This document shows positions 9,065 to 18,798 of a stretch of DNA of 64,000 nt, piece by piece. The notes under the pieces are model-generated. The model was not told where the DNA came from. It saw only the letters and a list, made by a program, of their open reading frames with translations, and searched no databases. Position 1 is the stretch's first letter. Each line of letters begins with the position of its first letter. A program made the position numbers and the translations under genes. This DNA comes from Micromonospora sp. CCTCC AA 2012012 (GTDB taxonomy: Bacteria; Actinomycetota; Actinomycetes; Mycobacteriales; Micromonosporaceae): contig NZ_CP159342.1 of NCBI RefSeq assembly GCF_040499845.1, positions 4,092,001-4,156,000 of the forward strand, given 5' to 3'.

Positions 9065-11604
9065 GAATTGCTCCCCAGAATGTGCAGGGCGGTGTCGGCG
9101 TCGAGCCCCGCGAGATCCCGCCCCACCTCATTACTTCCGATGGTGGCCCCACTCGCCACCAGCAGCACATCGAATGCCGGAGGAGCGGCGAGCCGCCGAG
9201 ACATTCGGGCTCGCGGGCTCAGCCAGGATCTCGGGATGCGGCGTCCTGGTGGCCAAACCACAAAGGAAGAGCAGGGCGTCAGGTCGCTTGGAGTGACAGG
9301 CGAGGGGTCGACAAATAGCCAATCAGGGTCCTCTACAAGACCTCCGACAGTCCCGGCGATGTGCCGGACGCCTCGGCGGACCAGTGCGCGAGCGAGCGGT
9401 GGAGTGACTCGCTCATGGTCGTCCGTCAGGAGGAAGATGAGACCGTCACGGGCGCCCGCGGCGTCCGCGAGGTCTTTGAGGTCAGCCATCATATCGCCTG
9501 GAAGTGGCCACGCCTGGGGCGGCCAAGGCGGCCGTTCGTCCGCCCTGTTCTCCCCGCATGCTCGGCAACCTGGGCACCGCCCGCACGGCGAGGCGGGCTC
9601 GACGAAGTGGGCTGCCTGGCCGAACAGCGCATAGAGTTCCTTGTCTGGACGGTACGCCTGCGCGATCGCCTCGCAAGCCCGTACGTCTCGCCTGGCGACC
9701 GACTCCATGAGTTCCAGGGCTTGGATAGAGCGCCCAGCCTCAGCCTTCTGCCATGGCGTCCACTCCTGCGACCAGAACTGAGCGGTGGCGAGGTCGCCCT
9801 GAGTCAGATTCACGGCCGTCCAGTCGGCCTGCTGATCGTCCCCGTCCCCGATCAACTCGGCCAGATCCTCTGCGTCGACCTGGAAGCGGCCAATCCGACG
9901 CAACTCTACGAGGCCCTGAACGAGTTGGGCATTCCAGCGGCGGTTGTACGATCCCCGGCCGACACCGCGGCTGCCTTCCAGATCGAGGAAAGACGTCCCG
10001 CGCAACTCTCGACGGTGGCGCCAGAGGTCTGACCATCGCTCTCGAGCAGTATCGGCGGTGAGCACCGTGATCCCGAGACTTGCAGCCTCTCGACGGTCCT
10101 GCGGGGCAGTCGCCAGGAGCGCAATCGAGGCGTCGCCGTCGCGCCCACCCCGACCCAACTCCTGGTACCACCGGTCAACCGTCTCGGGCAGGCAGGCATG
10201 CACGACGGCCCGAACATGTCCGTAATCAATACCGAGGCCGAAGGCCGACGTGGCGACGACGAGGTCTACCTTGCTTGGCTGGCCGTCTGTTGCACGGAGG
10301 TCGGCCAGCACGCGGGCGCGATCGTCAGACTTGGTCTCGCCCGTCACCGTCGCAACCCGTCGATACCCCGCGTGGCGTAGGCGAGTCAGCCAGCGCTGGG
10401 CGATTTCCGGAGCGGTGACATAGAGCACGGCTGGCCGCGGCAGGTGCGCCAGGGCCTCAAGCACCCTTTCCTCGCGCTGCTGGTCGTCGTCCGCGTCGCT
10501 GATCCACATATCGGGCTCGGCCCGGAGGGAGTTGGCCGCGATCAAGGTGCAGGTGTCCGCGGATCCGAAGAGGTCCCGCAGGTCCCGCAGTTCGTGCTCA
10601 CCCAGAGTTGCGCTGAGTAGCAGTGTCGTCGGGCTGGGATGTCCTACTTCCCCGGCCCGCTTCACGAGCTCATCCCGAAGGTTGCCAAGCGTCCGGAACT
10701 CGGGGCGGAAGTCTCGCCCCCACTGAGTGACCAGATGGGCCTCGTCAACGACGAAGCCTCCGAGGCGACCGCCGGACGCAGCCTCCATCAACAGTGAGCG
10801 CAGTGCCCTGCTGACAGACTCTGGCGAGGTGACGAGGATCGGTTGTTTGCCATCAAGGACCCGACGCCGCAGGCTTTGCCTCAGATCCTCGTTCGTGCTG
10901 GCAGTCCATGCGAAATGCAGGGCGGACTTGTCCACCCGGGGGTTCCTGCGCGCGTAGTGATCTCGGAACCGGCGTTCGAAGTCGTAGGCCAGCGCCACAG
11001 TCGGCACGACGATGATGGTTACGGCGTCCGGGTACCGTTCCGCCAAGCAGAGCGCTACCTCCGTCTTACCGGAGCCCGTGGGCAGCATGGCGATGATGCT
11101 GCTGCCGTCCGGAACCGACACTACGGCCCGGCAGGCGGCACGTTGGCCAGCGGTGCGGTACTGCGAATGTCCGGTGTAACGCTCGAAGAACGGGTCGGCT
11201 GGCAGGTCGTCCTGGTGAAAGCGTTGCCCCAATTCGGTGCCAGCCGCAGCTGCGGCGTCCGGTGCTCCTCCCGACAGATCGAGCCACTTGGGCTGCCAGG
11301 CAGGCGCGAACCAGATGCCACCCCACTCCTCTCGTAGGTCTACGACGCCAGCCACTCGGCATAGCTGGGCGGAGATCTCTGGGGAGACGGTGACTCGCAC
11401 GTTCCGTTTGGCTACCAGAGACCACCGCCGCAGGAGATGCCGGATGAGCACAGCGAGGTCGAGGTCAGCGCTCTTGGCGTCGCCGACAACTTGCGCCACC
11501 CGGGCATAGAGATCGTCCTCGAAGACCGGTGCACCGACCGCGGGGGAGGCCAGGAGTTGACGAACCTGCTCGTCCTGATCGAGTGATGGCCCGCGCTCTG
11601 TCAT
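9052..11604 (-). CDS. dpdF: DpdF-like RecQ-family DNA helicase
   Basis: An 850-residue SF2 helicase, RecQ-like by motif pattern: Walker A PTGSGKTE near residue 171, DEAH near residue 285, LSATLGE (motif III) near residue 331, and ELGRGGRDG (motif VI) near residue 483. Farther on, near residue 675, CGRCPGCRACG gives four cysteines at C-x2 spacing, a likely zinc site comparable to the RecQ C-terminal zinc domain. The ATG at 11604 was chosen over an upstream in-frame start because it overlaps the dpdE stop in ATGA. It is followed directly by dpdG. Within Dpd clusters this protein is predicted to serve restriction of unmodified DNA; substrate and polarity are not known from the sequence. Confidence 0.85.
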   Translation of the reverse strand: MTERGPSLDQDEQVRQLLASPAVGAPVFEDDLYARVAQVVGDAKSADLDLAVLIRHLLRRWSLVAKRNVRVTVSPEISAQLCRVAGVVDLREEWGGIWFAPAWQPKWLDLSGGAPDAAAAAGTELGQRFHQDDLPADPFFERYTGHSQYRTAGQRAACRAVVSVPDGSSIIAMLPTGSGKTEVALCLAERYPDAVTIIVVPTVALAYDFERRFRDHYARRNPRVDKSALHFAWTASTNEDLRQSLRRRVLDGKQPILVTSPESVSRALRSLLMEAASGGRLGGFVVDEAHLVTQWGRDFRPEFRTLGNLRDELVKRAGEVGHPSPTTLLLSATLGEHELRDLRDLFGSADTCTLIAANSLRAEPDMWISDADDDQQREERVLEALAHLPRPAVLYVTAPEIAQRWLTRLRHAGYRRVATVTGETKSDDRARVLADLRATDGQPSKVDLVVATSAFGLGIDYGHVRAVVHACLPETVDRWYQELGRGGRDGDASIALLATAPQDRREAASLGITVLTADTARERWSDLWRHRRELRGTSFLDLEGSRGVGRGSYNRRWNAQLVQGLVELRRIGRFQVDAEDLAELIGDGDDQQADWTAVNLTQGDLATAQFWSQEWTPWQKAEAGRSIQALELMESVARRDVRACEAIAQAYRPDKELYALFGQAAHFVEPASPCGRCPGCRACGENRADERPPWPPQAWPLPGDMMADLKDLADAAGARDGLIFLLTDDHERVTPPLARALVRRGVRHIAGTVGGLVEDPDWLFVDPSPVTPSDLTPCSSFVVWPPGRRIPRSWLSPRARMSRRLAAPPAFDVLLVASGATIGSNEVGRDLAGLDADTALHILGSNSWTI

Positions 11605-14600
11605 GAGGCCGGCCAGAGGACAATCGCGCCGCAAGCAGTCATGATCGCAGCGGGCTTCCCGATCCCCCGCTCCAGCGCCTGGCCGAGAGCCTCCTCGCGC
11701 TGAAGGTCCAACTGCGCGCCAAGACGTTCGGCAGCTGAACTTAGCCGCTCCGATCTGGCACGCAGCACAGCGAGGCGCCCCGCTACCTCCTCCTGTGCCC
11801 GCTTCGCCGCGGCCGCCGGTGCGCTCGCCAGCGCCGGCGACCTCTGCAGGGTGTCATAGGCTGTCTCTCCGGCCATCTGGCATAGTTGCTGCCAGTCAGG
11901 GAGAGCGGACAACACCTTCTCCCACAGTTCGCCCCTCAACACTTCGTCGGATCCCGGGTCGAACGGTAAGCCCAGTACATTCCGCACGAGGCCTGCTGGG
12001 GCGTAGCCGGAGGCGCTCGTCCAAGTGCGAACGATAGCTGGTGGCAGCAGGGCATCAGCCCGGCGCCGCAAACGCCGGCGCTCGGCTTCGCTGGTGACCT
12101 GCGCGTGGGAGGCGTCAAATTCCACCAGGAAGTCGCAATGCAGCCAGAGAGTTGGTACTTCGACCGCCGAGCAGAGTCGGACGAAGGCGTGTGCCCGTCC
12201 CCTCTCGTCCCGCTGAAGGTATCCGGCAAGCCAGTCGACGAGGGGGTCCCCGAGTCGTAGCGGGGCAGCACCTCTTCGGGCGATGGCCGCGTCACGAGAG
12301 TACGCGCGGGGCCGTTTGAGCAGTGGGCGTACCTCGTCTACTGCATCGGCGGGAAGCCCGTGGATCTCCGGGCCGAAATGCACGAGGCTCTTGTTCGGGT
12401 CCCCATGAGTGTGAAGCCCGACGCCTCCTCGCCTCCCGACAAGGCGCGAGAACGCTTCGCGCAACTCGGCGACATCCTGTTCCGCTTCGCGAAGCTCAAC
12501 CACGGCTGCCTGGTCGAAGTGGGATGTAAGAGCGCCGGACTCGACTTCCTCAAGAAGGTCGACCTCTTCGCGCTCCTCCTCAAGGTTGGCCCGCAGTTCG
12601 GCGAGGTCGAAATCGAACGCATGCCTGCCGGACTGCTGCAGCCGCTGGGTCACCTCATCCAGAAGTTCGGCCAACCTGTGCTGTAGCGTCGCGGCGGACT
12701 GCTCGAAAATTCCGATTCCGTCGGCCAGTAGGCGTAGATGTGCGCTGACCCAATCGCTGTCCGGCTCAGAGAAGACAACTATCTCAGCAGCACCTGGACG
12801 CTGGCTGTATCGATCCAAGCGCCCAATCCTCTGCTCTAGTCGGTTCGGATCGAGCGGCAGGTCCAAGTTCACGAGTACGTGTGCATCCTGCAGGTTACGG
12901 CCTTCTTCGAGTGACTGGTCTCCGACCAGCACCTGGCCGGCCGACGCTGACAGGAAATCCCACACGACCTCTTCGTGGTCGCTCTGACCCGCACCGCCGA
13001 AGTGCCTGCCGACCTGCCCCGGCCAGCGAGCGGTGGCATGCTCGTAGAACTCCCGAGCCGTGTCAGGCGATGTCGCCACCACCACAACCTTCAGGTCCTG
13101 GTCGAGCCGACCTTGTACTGCCTCGAGACTGGAGCGCAGGCGCACGTTCGTGTCCATCAGTTGGAGGCGAGCCACGGCTGCCTTCAGCAGTGCCCGGTCG
13201 TTCGGAGGCACGAACTCATGAGTCCCGGCCGATGCCGCGAGCCGCAACTGCAGGTGACGTAGAAGCGCTCGTGGTCCGCCTAACCCGTTGAGGACCGCCC
13301 TCGCGTACAGGCTTCGACTGGCTCGGCTCCCCAGATGTTCCTGGTATCGCTCTAGGAACGCATCCACTGTTGGGCGGGCGGGGTCATCAAGCCGGACGAA
13401 GACCGTGCGCCGGCCAGCCACTGGGTAGTCTTCAGTGGCTGGCGTATTCCGGCGATGTCGGACCATCCTCCTGCTGACGCGGTACGTTTCCCGCACGTAG
13501 TTGACCAGGTCGGACCAGCGGGGAGACGCCGCGTTCTCCTCCGCTCGGCACTCCTGCACGAGGCGGAGAACTGTCAAGTCCGTTCCGTGCAGCAGTTCCA
13601 GATTGTTCAGAACGCTGAGACGATGGCGCCTGGCAGTGCGGGGCGACGAAAGCAACTGAAGCCCGGTGGCCTCTCTCTCGCGTTGTTCTACTCGCTCTCG
13701 GAAGCCCTCTATGTCGTTCCTCGGGAATGCGACGGGATCAATGAGGTTGAGCAGGTCGAGGAAGGTAGCGTGATTCCTCCGCATTGGCGTCGCCGACAGC
13801 AGCAGGAGGGCATTTGTTTGCAAAAGGTTAATGCGGAGTGCGGGCGTTCGGTCGAGAAGATCGGCGGTTCGATGCGCCTCGTCCACAACAACAAGCGCAA
13901 AATGCCCAAGTGATCGGTAGCCTGCTAGTTGCTCGTGGGAGGCCAACTGCAGCCTTCCTGCGTCAATCTCCTCCTCCAGGAGGAACCGATCGGCCAACTC
14001 CTCCTCCCATTGACTCGTCAACTCGGCCGGTGCGGAAACCATCACGATCGCCGCGGGGTCATCGAGGAGCATCTGGCGGATAACAAGGCCGGCTTCAATG
14101 GTCTTGCCTAGCCCCACCTCGTCTGCTAGAAGATAGCGTGGCACTGGATCTGCCAGCACCCTGGCGGCAGTGTCGAGTTGGTGCTGGTAAAGCCCGATGG
14201 GCGCCGACAGCGCGGCGGTAAAACCTCGGGCGACACCGCGCTGATGGACCAACTGATCAAGGAAGCGATAACGCGCCTCGTAGTACTCGGGTGAATCACA
14301 GAATCCAACTGCGACGGCAGCGACCAGGTCGACCAGTGGCTGGTTCCACCGCACCAACAGGTGCTGCTCTTCAAGCGCGATGTCGCCCGACACGGCATGT
14401 AGTCGCACGAGGTAGCGGCCGTGGCTCAGATGGCCGGCCACCTCGCCTGCCATCCAGCCGTATGTCGTGCTCCTGACCCAGACCCGCGCGCCGTGGCTGA
14501 GCCTCGCCAGACGAACCCGGGCTACAGGTACTTTCCGAACTTCCTCGCGAACGCCCGGTAGGTCGACGTAGCGGAGGTGCGCCCGTCCACCCTCGACTGC

Positions 14601-14762
14601 CTCACACCACGCAAGGCCATCATGGCCTTCGAGATCGCGCACGATCCGTCCGACCAGATGCGATTTTCCTCCATCGCTCGCAAGCCTCGGCCGGCCGAAA
14701 GCGTTCGACGTGGTAGGCAATCCGGACAAGGGGCGCCTTTCAATACAGCAATCCAGACACAT
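11601..14762 (-). CDS. dpdE: DpdE-like SNF2/RapA-type helicase
   Basis: A 1053-residue SNF2-family ATPase resembling RapA-type DNA translocases. Motifs: DEVGLGKT (Walker A) at 214-221, DEAH at 294-297, SATP at 323-326, and a motif V/VI region near 620-650 containing EEGRNLQ and QRIGRLDRY. The first 110 residues hold two small beta-rich repeats resembling RapA tudor/SH3-like domains. The last 300 residues are unassigned and end in a charged helical stretch. It is the first gene of the six-gene run and its stop overlaps dpdF in ATGA. The start is not firm: no strong ribosome site precedes ATG 14762 and the conserved part begins near residue 36. The family assignment is firm; the Dpd label relies on context. 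Confidence 0.85.
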   Translation of the reverse strand: MCLDCCIERRPLSGLPTTSNAFGRPRLASDGGKSHLVGRIVRDLEGHDGLAWCEAVEGGRAHLRYVDLPGVREEVRKVPVARVRLARLSHGARVWVRSTTYGWMAGEVAGHLSHGRYLVRLHAVSGDIALEEQHLLVRWNQPLVDLVAAVAVGFCDSPEYYEARYRFLDQLVHQRGVARGFTAALSAPIGLYQHQLDTAARVLADPVPRYLLADEVGLGKTIEAGLVIRQMLLDDPAAIVMVSAPAELTSQWEEELADRFLLEEEIDAGRLQLASHEQLAGYRSLGHFALVVVDEAHRTADLLDRTPALRINLLQTNALLLLSATPMRRNHATFLDLLNLIDPVAFPRNDIEGFRERVEQREREATGLQLLSSPRTARRHRLSVLNNLELLHGTDLTVLRLVQECRAEENAASPRWSDLVNYVRETYRVSRRMVRHRRNTPATEDYPVAGRRTVFVRLDDPARPTVDAFLERYQEHLGSRASRSLYARAVLNGLGGPRALLRHLQLRLAASAGTHEFVPPNDRALLKAAVARLQLMDTNVRLRSSLEAVQGRLDQDLKVVVVATSPDTAREFYEHATARWPGQVGRHFGGAGQSDHEEVVWDFLSASAGQVLVGDQSLEEGRNLQDAHVLVNLDLPLDPNRLEQRIGRLDRYSQRPGAAEIVVFSEPDSDWVSAHLRLLADGIGIFEQSAATLQHRLAELLDEVTQRLQQSGRHAFDFDLAELRANLEEEREEVDLLEEVESGALTSHFDQAAVVELREAEQDVAELREAFSRLVGRRGGVGLHTHGDPNKSLVHFGPEIHGLPADAVDEVRPLLKRPRAYSRDAAIARRGAAPLRLGDPLVDWLAGYLQRDERGRAHAFVRLCSAVEVPTLWLHCDFLVEFDASHAQVTSEAERRRLRRRADALLPPAIVRTWTSASGYAPAGLVRNVLGLPFDPGSDEVLRGELWEKVLSALPDWQQLCQMAGETAYDTLQRSPALASAPAAAAKRAQEEVAGRLAVLRARSERLSSAAERLGAQLDLQREEALGQALERGIGKPAAIMTACGAIVLWPAS

Positions 14763-15106
14763 GGAGAGGTGTCACGAATAATCGCCCACCCGCGTCCAAC
14801 CTGGACAGCACCTTCAGCCCGCGAGCATCGCCCCCACCTCCCCACAAGGTGTGCCGGGAAGATTACCGGGAGAGCTCCTAGCAGCGGGACCCCCCGGCAA
14901 TCACCCGTTCAGCCGGTCCCACATCATCTCTCTGCACTGTCAATAACCTACGAAGTTGAGATTGCCCGAGGGCAACTACTTGCGGCGCTCCGGGATCCTC
15001 CCCAGCTCAGGGCACGGGTTATAGAAACTGGAGGTCTACCGTGGGCCAGCCAGCGGCAGGTGACGGACTGAGGTGACCCTCTGAGGCCGGGACACTGGAC
15101 ATACAT
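14763..15106. other. Non-coding junction between the Dpd block and the native chromosome
   Basis: A 344-base stretch without a credible gene. It must hold the promoter for the six-gene minus-strand block. A TTGACA-like hexamer lies on the minus strand at 14943-14938, but no convincing -10 follows at the usual distance, so no promoter is called. Base composition changes across it, from the mixed-codon Dpd genes to the strongly G/C-ending genes on the right. I see no tRNA, integrase or direct repeat that would mark an attachment site here. Confidence 0.5.
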
Positions 15107-15814
15107 ATGAGGCTTCGGATCAGTGGACTTGTAGCGTGCTCGGTGCTGCTCCTCGCCGGCTGCGGCGGCGAGGCCGACAAGACGGCGCAGGCATCCTCGG
15201 CTGATGGCGCATCAGCCCCCCACAGTCGGCGGAGTCGGCCAAGCCGACGGGAGCCATTCTGGAGACCGGATTCGGTCAGCACGACGAGTACGTCGCGGTC
15301 GTCGCCCTGGTGGAGAACACCTCCGAGAAGGTCGGTCAGACCGTGACGGTGCAGTTCAACGTCTCCGACGCCGCCGGGACGCTACTCAAGAGCCAGTCCC
15401 AGGTCGAGTCCTTCACCCGGCCGGGGGCAGAAACTGGCCGTGACCACGCAGGTGGACCTTGAGAAGGGGCAGAAGGCCGCCAAGGTCGAGGCGACCCTAC
15501 TCGTCGAGGATCTGGGCGCCTTCTCCGATGAGCCGTCCCCGGAGGTGCCCACCGGCCCAGCGAAGATTACCAAGTCGGAGTACGGCGACAAGGAATACAA
15601 CGCCACCTTCGAGGTGCGCAATCCGAAGGCCGAGCCGCTCAAGGATGTCCGGATCGGGGTCATCTGCTAGAACGCGGCGAAGAAGATCGTCGGCGGCGGT
15701 TCCGACTACCCTGACCTCATTCCGCCGTCGGGCAAGATCGTGGTGAAGAGCACGCCGATCACCACCGGCAAGCCCGCATCCTGTGTCGCGTACGCCGCTG
15801 CTGCTGGTTGTTAG
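15107..15814 (+). pseudogene. Broken lipoprotein gene (FxLYD-like domain)
   Basis: The first residues form a clear lipoprotein signal with lipobox LLLAGC, so the ancestor was a membrane-anchored exported protein. The reading frame is then lost at a six-C run (15216-15221), where one extra C would keep it open. It is regained at a five-G run (15423-15427), where one G is superfluous, and then hits an in-frame TAG at 15668-15670 where CAG fits. After that TAG the frame continues to a TAG ending at 15814. The reconstructed mature part reads like one or two FxLYD-type beta domains (VAVVALVENTS, YNATFEVRNP). Two homopolymer slips could be sequencing errors but the nonsense codon argues for real decay. 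It lies alone at the edge of the Dpd block. Confidence 0.75.
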
Positions 15815-15848
15815 CGCCATCCGCTGAGGTGGTCCCTGCCGCAGGGGT

Positions 15849-15884
15849 GCAGCGGTGGACCTGCGCGGGCAGGTCCACCGCTGC
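15849..15884. terminator. Perfect 16-bp hairpin, bidirectional terminator
   Basis: Arms 15849-15864 and 15869-15884 are perfectly complementary around a GCGG loop. It sits between convergent units: 35 bases after the lipoprotein pseudogene and 5 bases after the FtsX stop. No T tract follows, as is common for actinomycete terminators. Confidence 0.7.
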
Positions 15885-15889
15885 CCGGC

Positions 15890-18130
15890 TCAGTCGTTGC
15901 GGGCGGTCTCCGGGCCGGTGATGCGGCGCAGCAGCGGCAGCGTCGAGGCAACGATCCCCAGCGACACCGCCAGCCCACTCGCGACCATCAGATAGAACGA
16001 CCCATCGGGCGGCAGCAGCGTGTAGTGCAGCTGGGCCCGCAGGAACAGGTGCGCGGCCAGGAAGCCGATCCCGATGGCCACCGCCGAGACGGTCAGCAGC
16101 GGCACCACGGTCTCCAGCGCGACCACCCGGCGCAGGGTCGCGAGCTGGGCCCCGGTGAGGCGCAGCATGCTGAACGGGCGCTTCCGGTCGCTGAGCCCGC
16201 CGGCCACGCTCACCGCCAGGCTGCAGCCGGCGATCGGCAGGCTGGCCAGCATGATGACGTTGGCGAGCTGTTGGAACTGGACCAGTTGCCGCGCGCTGTC
16301 CGACTCCCACTCGGCGGTGCTGGACGGGAACCGGGCCGCCGGAAAGGCGTTGATCAGCATGGTGCGGGCCTGTTCGAAGGCGGCGCGGCTGGTGGTGTCG
16401 ACGACCACCGACCGGATCGGCTGCCGGTCGACCTGCGCGGGGCTGGCGTCGGCGGCGGGCCAGACGTAGCTGTCGTTGGTCAGGTCCCAGGCGCGTTCGC
16501 CGATGAGGTCGTCGGCCACGGCCACGACCTGCGCGCCGGCGGCGCACCTGCCGAACACGGCCAGGCGTTCCAGCTCGGCGCAGGTGATGATGCCGGGCCA
16601 CCAGCTCCGATAGGCGGCGGTGCCCGCCCGGAACTCCATCGGAGGTGGCGTGTCGACCGGGTTGGCGTGGACCAGAGTCACGCTGCGTACCCCGGGGATG
16701 GTCGACAGGGCGGGGAACCGGTCGGCGGTCGGCGCGGGTCCCTCCTCAGGTGGGAACCACGTCGACAGGGAGGTGGCGGCCACCGAGTCGGTGCGGGGCT
16801 CCCCCCGGTTGGCGACGTAGGTGGTGATGACCCCGGTGGCGACGCTGGTGACGAAGAGCGCCACGATCAGGCCGCTGACCGCCCGGAACGCTCCCTTGGG
16901 GTTGTCCGCGAGGCGCCGACCGGCGATGAGGGTGGCGGGCCGGCTGGCCCGCCCGGCGAGCAGGCGGGCACCGAGCATGGTCAGCCACGGCCCGGCCAGC
17001 ACCAGCCCGGTCAGGATCAGGACGAACCCCGAGAGGTACGCGGTGATCTGCCCGTTGGTCGTCGGGGGACGCCGCCCGATGAAGTACGCCAACTCGGCGA
17101 CCCCGGCCAGCAGCGGGACGACCCGCCAGGCGCCGGGCGGTGCCGGGGTGACCCGCCGGGTCACGCCCAGCGGTGAGATCTGCACCCGACGCAGGGCCAG
17201 CCAGGCGGCGACGACGGCGCCGAGCGGGATGCCGATCGCGACGGCCAGGGCGTCGACGAGGTTGAGCGACAGGTCGGCGGTGAAGAACCGTTCGCCGGTG
17301 AACGGGATCGCGGCGAGTGCCGGGCGGAGCGCGAGGAAGAGGCCGAACCCGACGGCGGTGCCGGCCACGGCCGCGACGGTCGACTCCACCGCCGAGATGA
17401 CGGAGATCTGCCGTGGGGTGGCGCCGATCAGGCGCATCGCGGCGAAGCGCTGCTCGCGTCGGGTGGCGGCGAGCCGGGTGGCCGTACCGATGAAGATGAG
17501 CACCGGGAAGAGCAGCGCGGCGGCGACGACGGAGAGCACGAGGGTCATGCCGTCGGAGTCGATCCCGACGTAACAGCCGTGGCTGCAGTCGCTCGGTGAG
17601 GTGGTCATGATCTGGTCGACGCGCCGGGCCCCGAGCGGCTCCAGGTCGGCCGGGGTGCGGCCGATCAGGATCAGCAGTGAGTCGGGTGAGGGCAGCGCGG
17701 CCGGCCCCATCGTGCCGATCCGGTGGCCGGGGAAGCGGTCGCCGAGCTGCGCGGCCGGGGTGGTCCGCAGCAGGTCGTCCAGCGCGGGCGAGACGTAGAA
17801 CTCACCCGGCCCGGGCAGCCGCGGCAGGCCCGGCGGGACGGGTGCGTGCGGGCCGAGCGCGGCGACCTCGACCCGGCCGATGGACCGGCCGTGGAAGTAG
17901 TCCTGGCGGATCAGGAACCACATCGGGTCGGCGGTCGGGTCGGCGGCGGCCGGGGCGACGGCGGTGTTGAGCCAGGCGTACCGCTGGTTCTGCGCGTCGA
18001 CCGCGTTCATCCCGGCGAGGGTGGTCAGCAGCATGCCGACGCCGAGCGCGACGGCGGCGGCGATGATGACGAGCCGGACGGCGGCCTCCCGGCCGCCGGA
18101 GAGGGCCAGCCGCAGGCCGAAGCGGATCAT
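15890..18130 (-). CDS. FtsX-family ABC transporter permease
   Basis: A 746-residue integral membrane protein, the permease partner of the ATPase encoded just upstream. It has an N-terminal membrane helix (about 20-40), a large extracellular segment, a cluster of helices in the middle (about 200-400), another extracellular loop, and a C-terminal group of helices ending near residue 740. This is the two-FtsX-domain layout of MacB/YknZ-like exporters. ATG 18130 overlaps the ATPase stop (ATGA). PadR control of ABC/FtsX pairs usually points to drug, peptide or lipid export; the substrate cannot be read from the sequence. Confidence 0.85.
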   Translation of the reverse strand: MIRFGLRLALSGGREAAVRLVIIAAAVALGVGMLLTTLAGMNAVDAQNQRYAWLNTAVAPAAADPTADPMWFLIRQDYFHGRSIGRVEVAALGPHAPVPPGLPRLPGPGEFYVSPALDDLLRTTPAAQLGDRFPGHRIGTMGPAALPSPDSLLILIGRTPADLEPLGARRVDQIMTTSPSDCSHGCYVGIDSDGMTLVLSVVAAALLFPVLIFIGTATRLAATRREQRFAAMRLIGATPRQISVISAVESTVAAVAGTAVGFGLFLALRPALAAIPFTGERFFTADLSLNLVDALAVAIGIPLGAVVAAWLALRRVQISPLGVTRRVTPAPPGAWRVVPLLAGVAELAYFIGRRPPTTNGQITAYLSGFVLILTGLVLAGPWLTMLGARLLAGRASRPATLIAGRRLADNPKGAFRAVSGLIVALFVTSVATGVITTYVANRGEPRTDSVAATSLSTWFPPEEGPAPTADRFPALSTIPGVRSVTLVHANPVDTPPPMEFRAGTAAYRSWWPGIITCAELERLAVFGRCAAGAQVVAVADDLIGERAWDLTNDSYVWPAADASPAQVDRQPIRSVVVDTTSRAAFEQARTMLINAFPAARFPSSTAEWESDSARQLVQFQQLANVIMLASLPIAGCSLAVSVAGGLSDRKRPFSMLRLTGAQLATLRRVVALETVVPLLTVSAVAIGIGFLAAHLFLRAQLHYTLLPPDGSFYLMVASGLAVSLGIVASTLPLLRRITGPETARND

Positions 18131-18798
18131 GCGCCCACCAGCGCGTTCACCTTGCCGTCGCGGACGATGACCTGCCGGTCGGCGTACGCGGCGATGCGGG
18201 CCTCGTGGGTGACCAGGACGACGGTGGTGCCCTCCTCGTGGGCGGAGGTGACGAGCAGGTCCATCACCTGCTCGCCGGTGAGCGAGTCGAGCGCGCCGGT
18301 CGGCTCGTCGGCGAAGAGCACCTTGGGCCGGGCGACCAGGCCGCGGGCCAGTGCGACGCGTTGCGCCTGCCCGCCGGAGAGTTCGCCGGAGCGGCGGCGT
18401 TCCAGGCCGTCGAGGCCGAGCCGCGCGAACCAGGGGCGCGCCTCGGCGAGGGCGGCGGCCCGTCTGGCGCCGGAGAGCAGCAGCGGCAGCGCGACGTTCT
18501 CCTCGGCGGTCAGCTCGGGCACGAGCTGTCCGAACTGGAACACGAAACCGAACCGGTCCCGGCGCAGCATGCTGCGCTCCTGCTCGCTCAGGGTGTCGAT
18601 CCGGTGGCCGTCGAAGTGGATCTCACCTGTGTCGGGCACCAGGATGCCGGCCAGGCAGTGCAGCAGGGTGGACTTGCCGGAGCCGCTGGGGCCCATGATG
18701 GCGACGATCTCGCCCGGGTCGACCGCGACGCTGGCACCGCGCAGGGCCGGGGTCTCGCCGAAGGAGAGGACGACGTCGCGCGCCTCGATGGCCGTCAT
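18127..18798 (-). CDS. ABC transporter ATP-binding protein (LolD/MacB type)
   Basis: A 223-residue nucleotide-binding subunit with all motifs intact: Walker A GPSGSGKST, signature LSGGQAQRVALARG, Walker B VLFADEP with the catalytic glutamate, and H-loop VTHE. ATG 18798 is preferred over upstream in-frame possibilities because it overlaps the padR stop (ATGA) and gives the usual family length. It powers the FtsX permease encoded next. The three genes form one operon, regulator first. Confidence 0.92.
   Translation of the reverse strand: MTAIEARDVVLSFGETPALRGASVAVDPGEIVAIMGPSGSGKSTLLHCLAGILVPDTGEIHFDGHRIDTLSEQERSMLRRDRFGFVFQFGQLVPELTAEENVALPLLLSGARRAAALAEARPWFARLGLDGLERRRSGELSGGQAQRVALARGLVARPKVLFADEPTGALDSLTGEQVMDLLVTSAHEEGTTVVLVTHEARIAAYADRQVIVRDGKVNALVGA

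Noticed and set aside
14880..14945. Promoter of the Dpd block on the minus strand
   Set aside because: A TTGACA-like hexamer is there but no suitable -10 at 16-18 bases was found.
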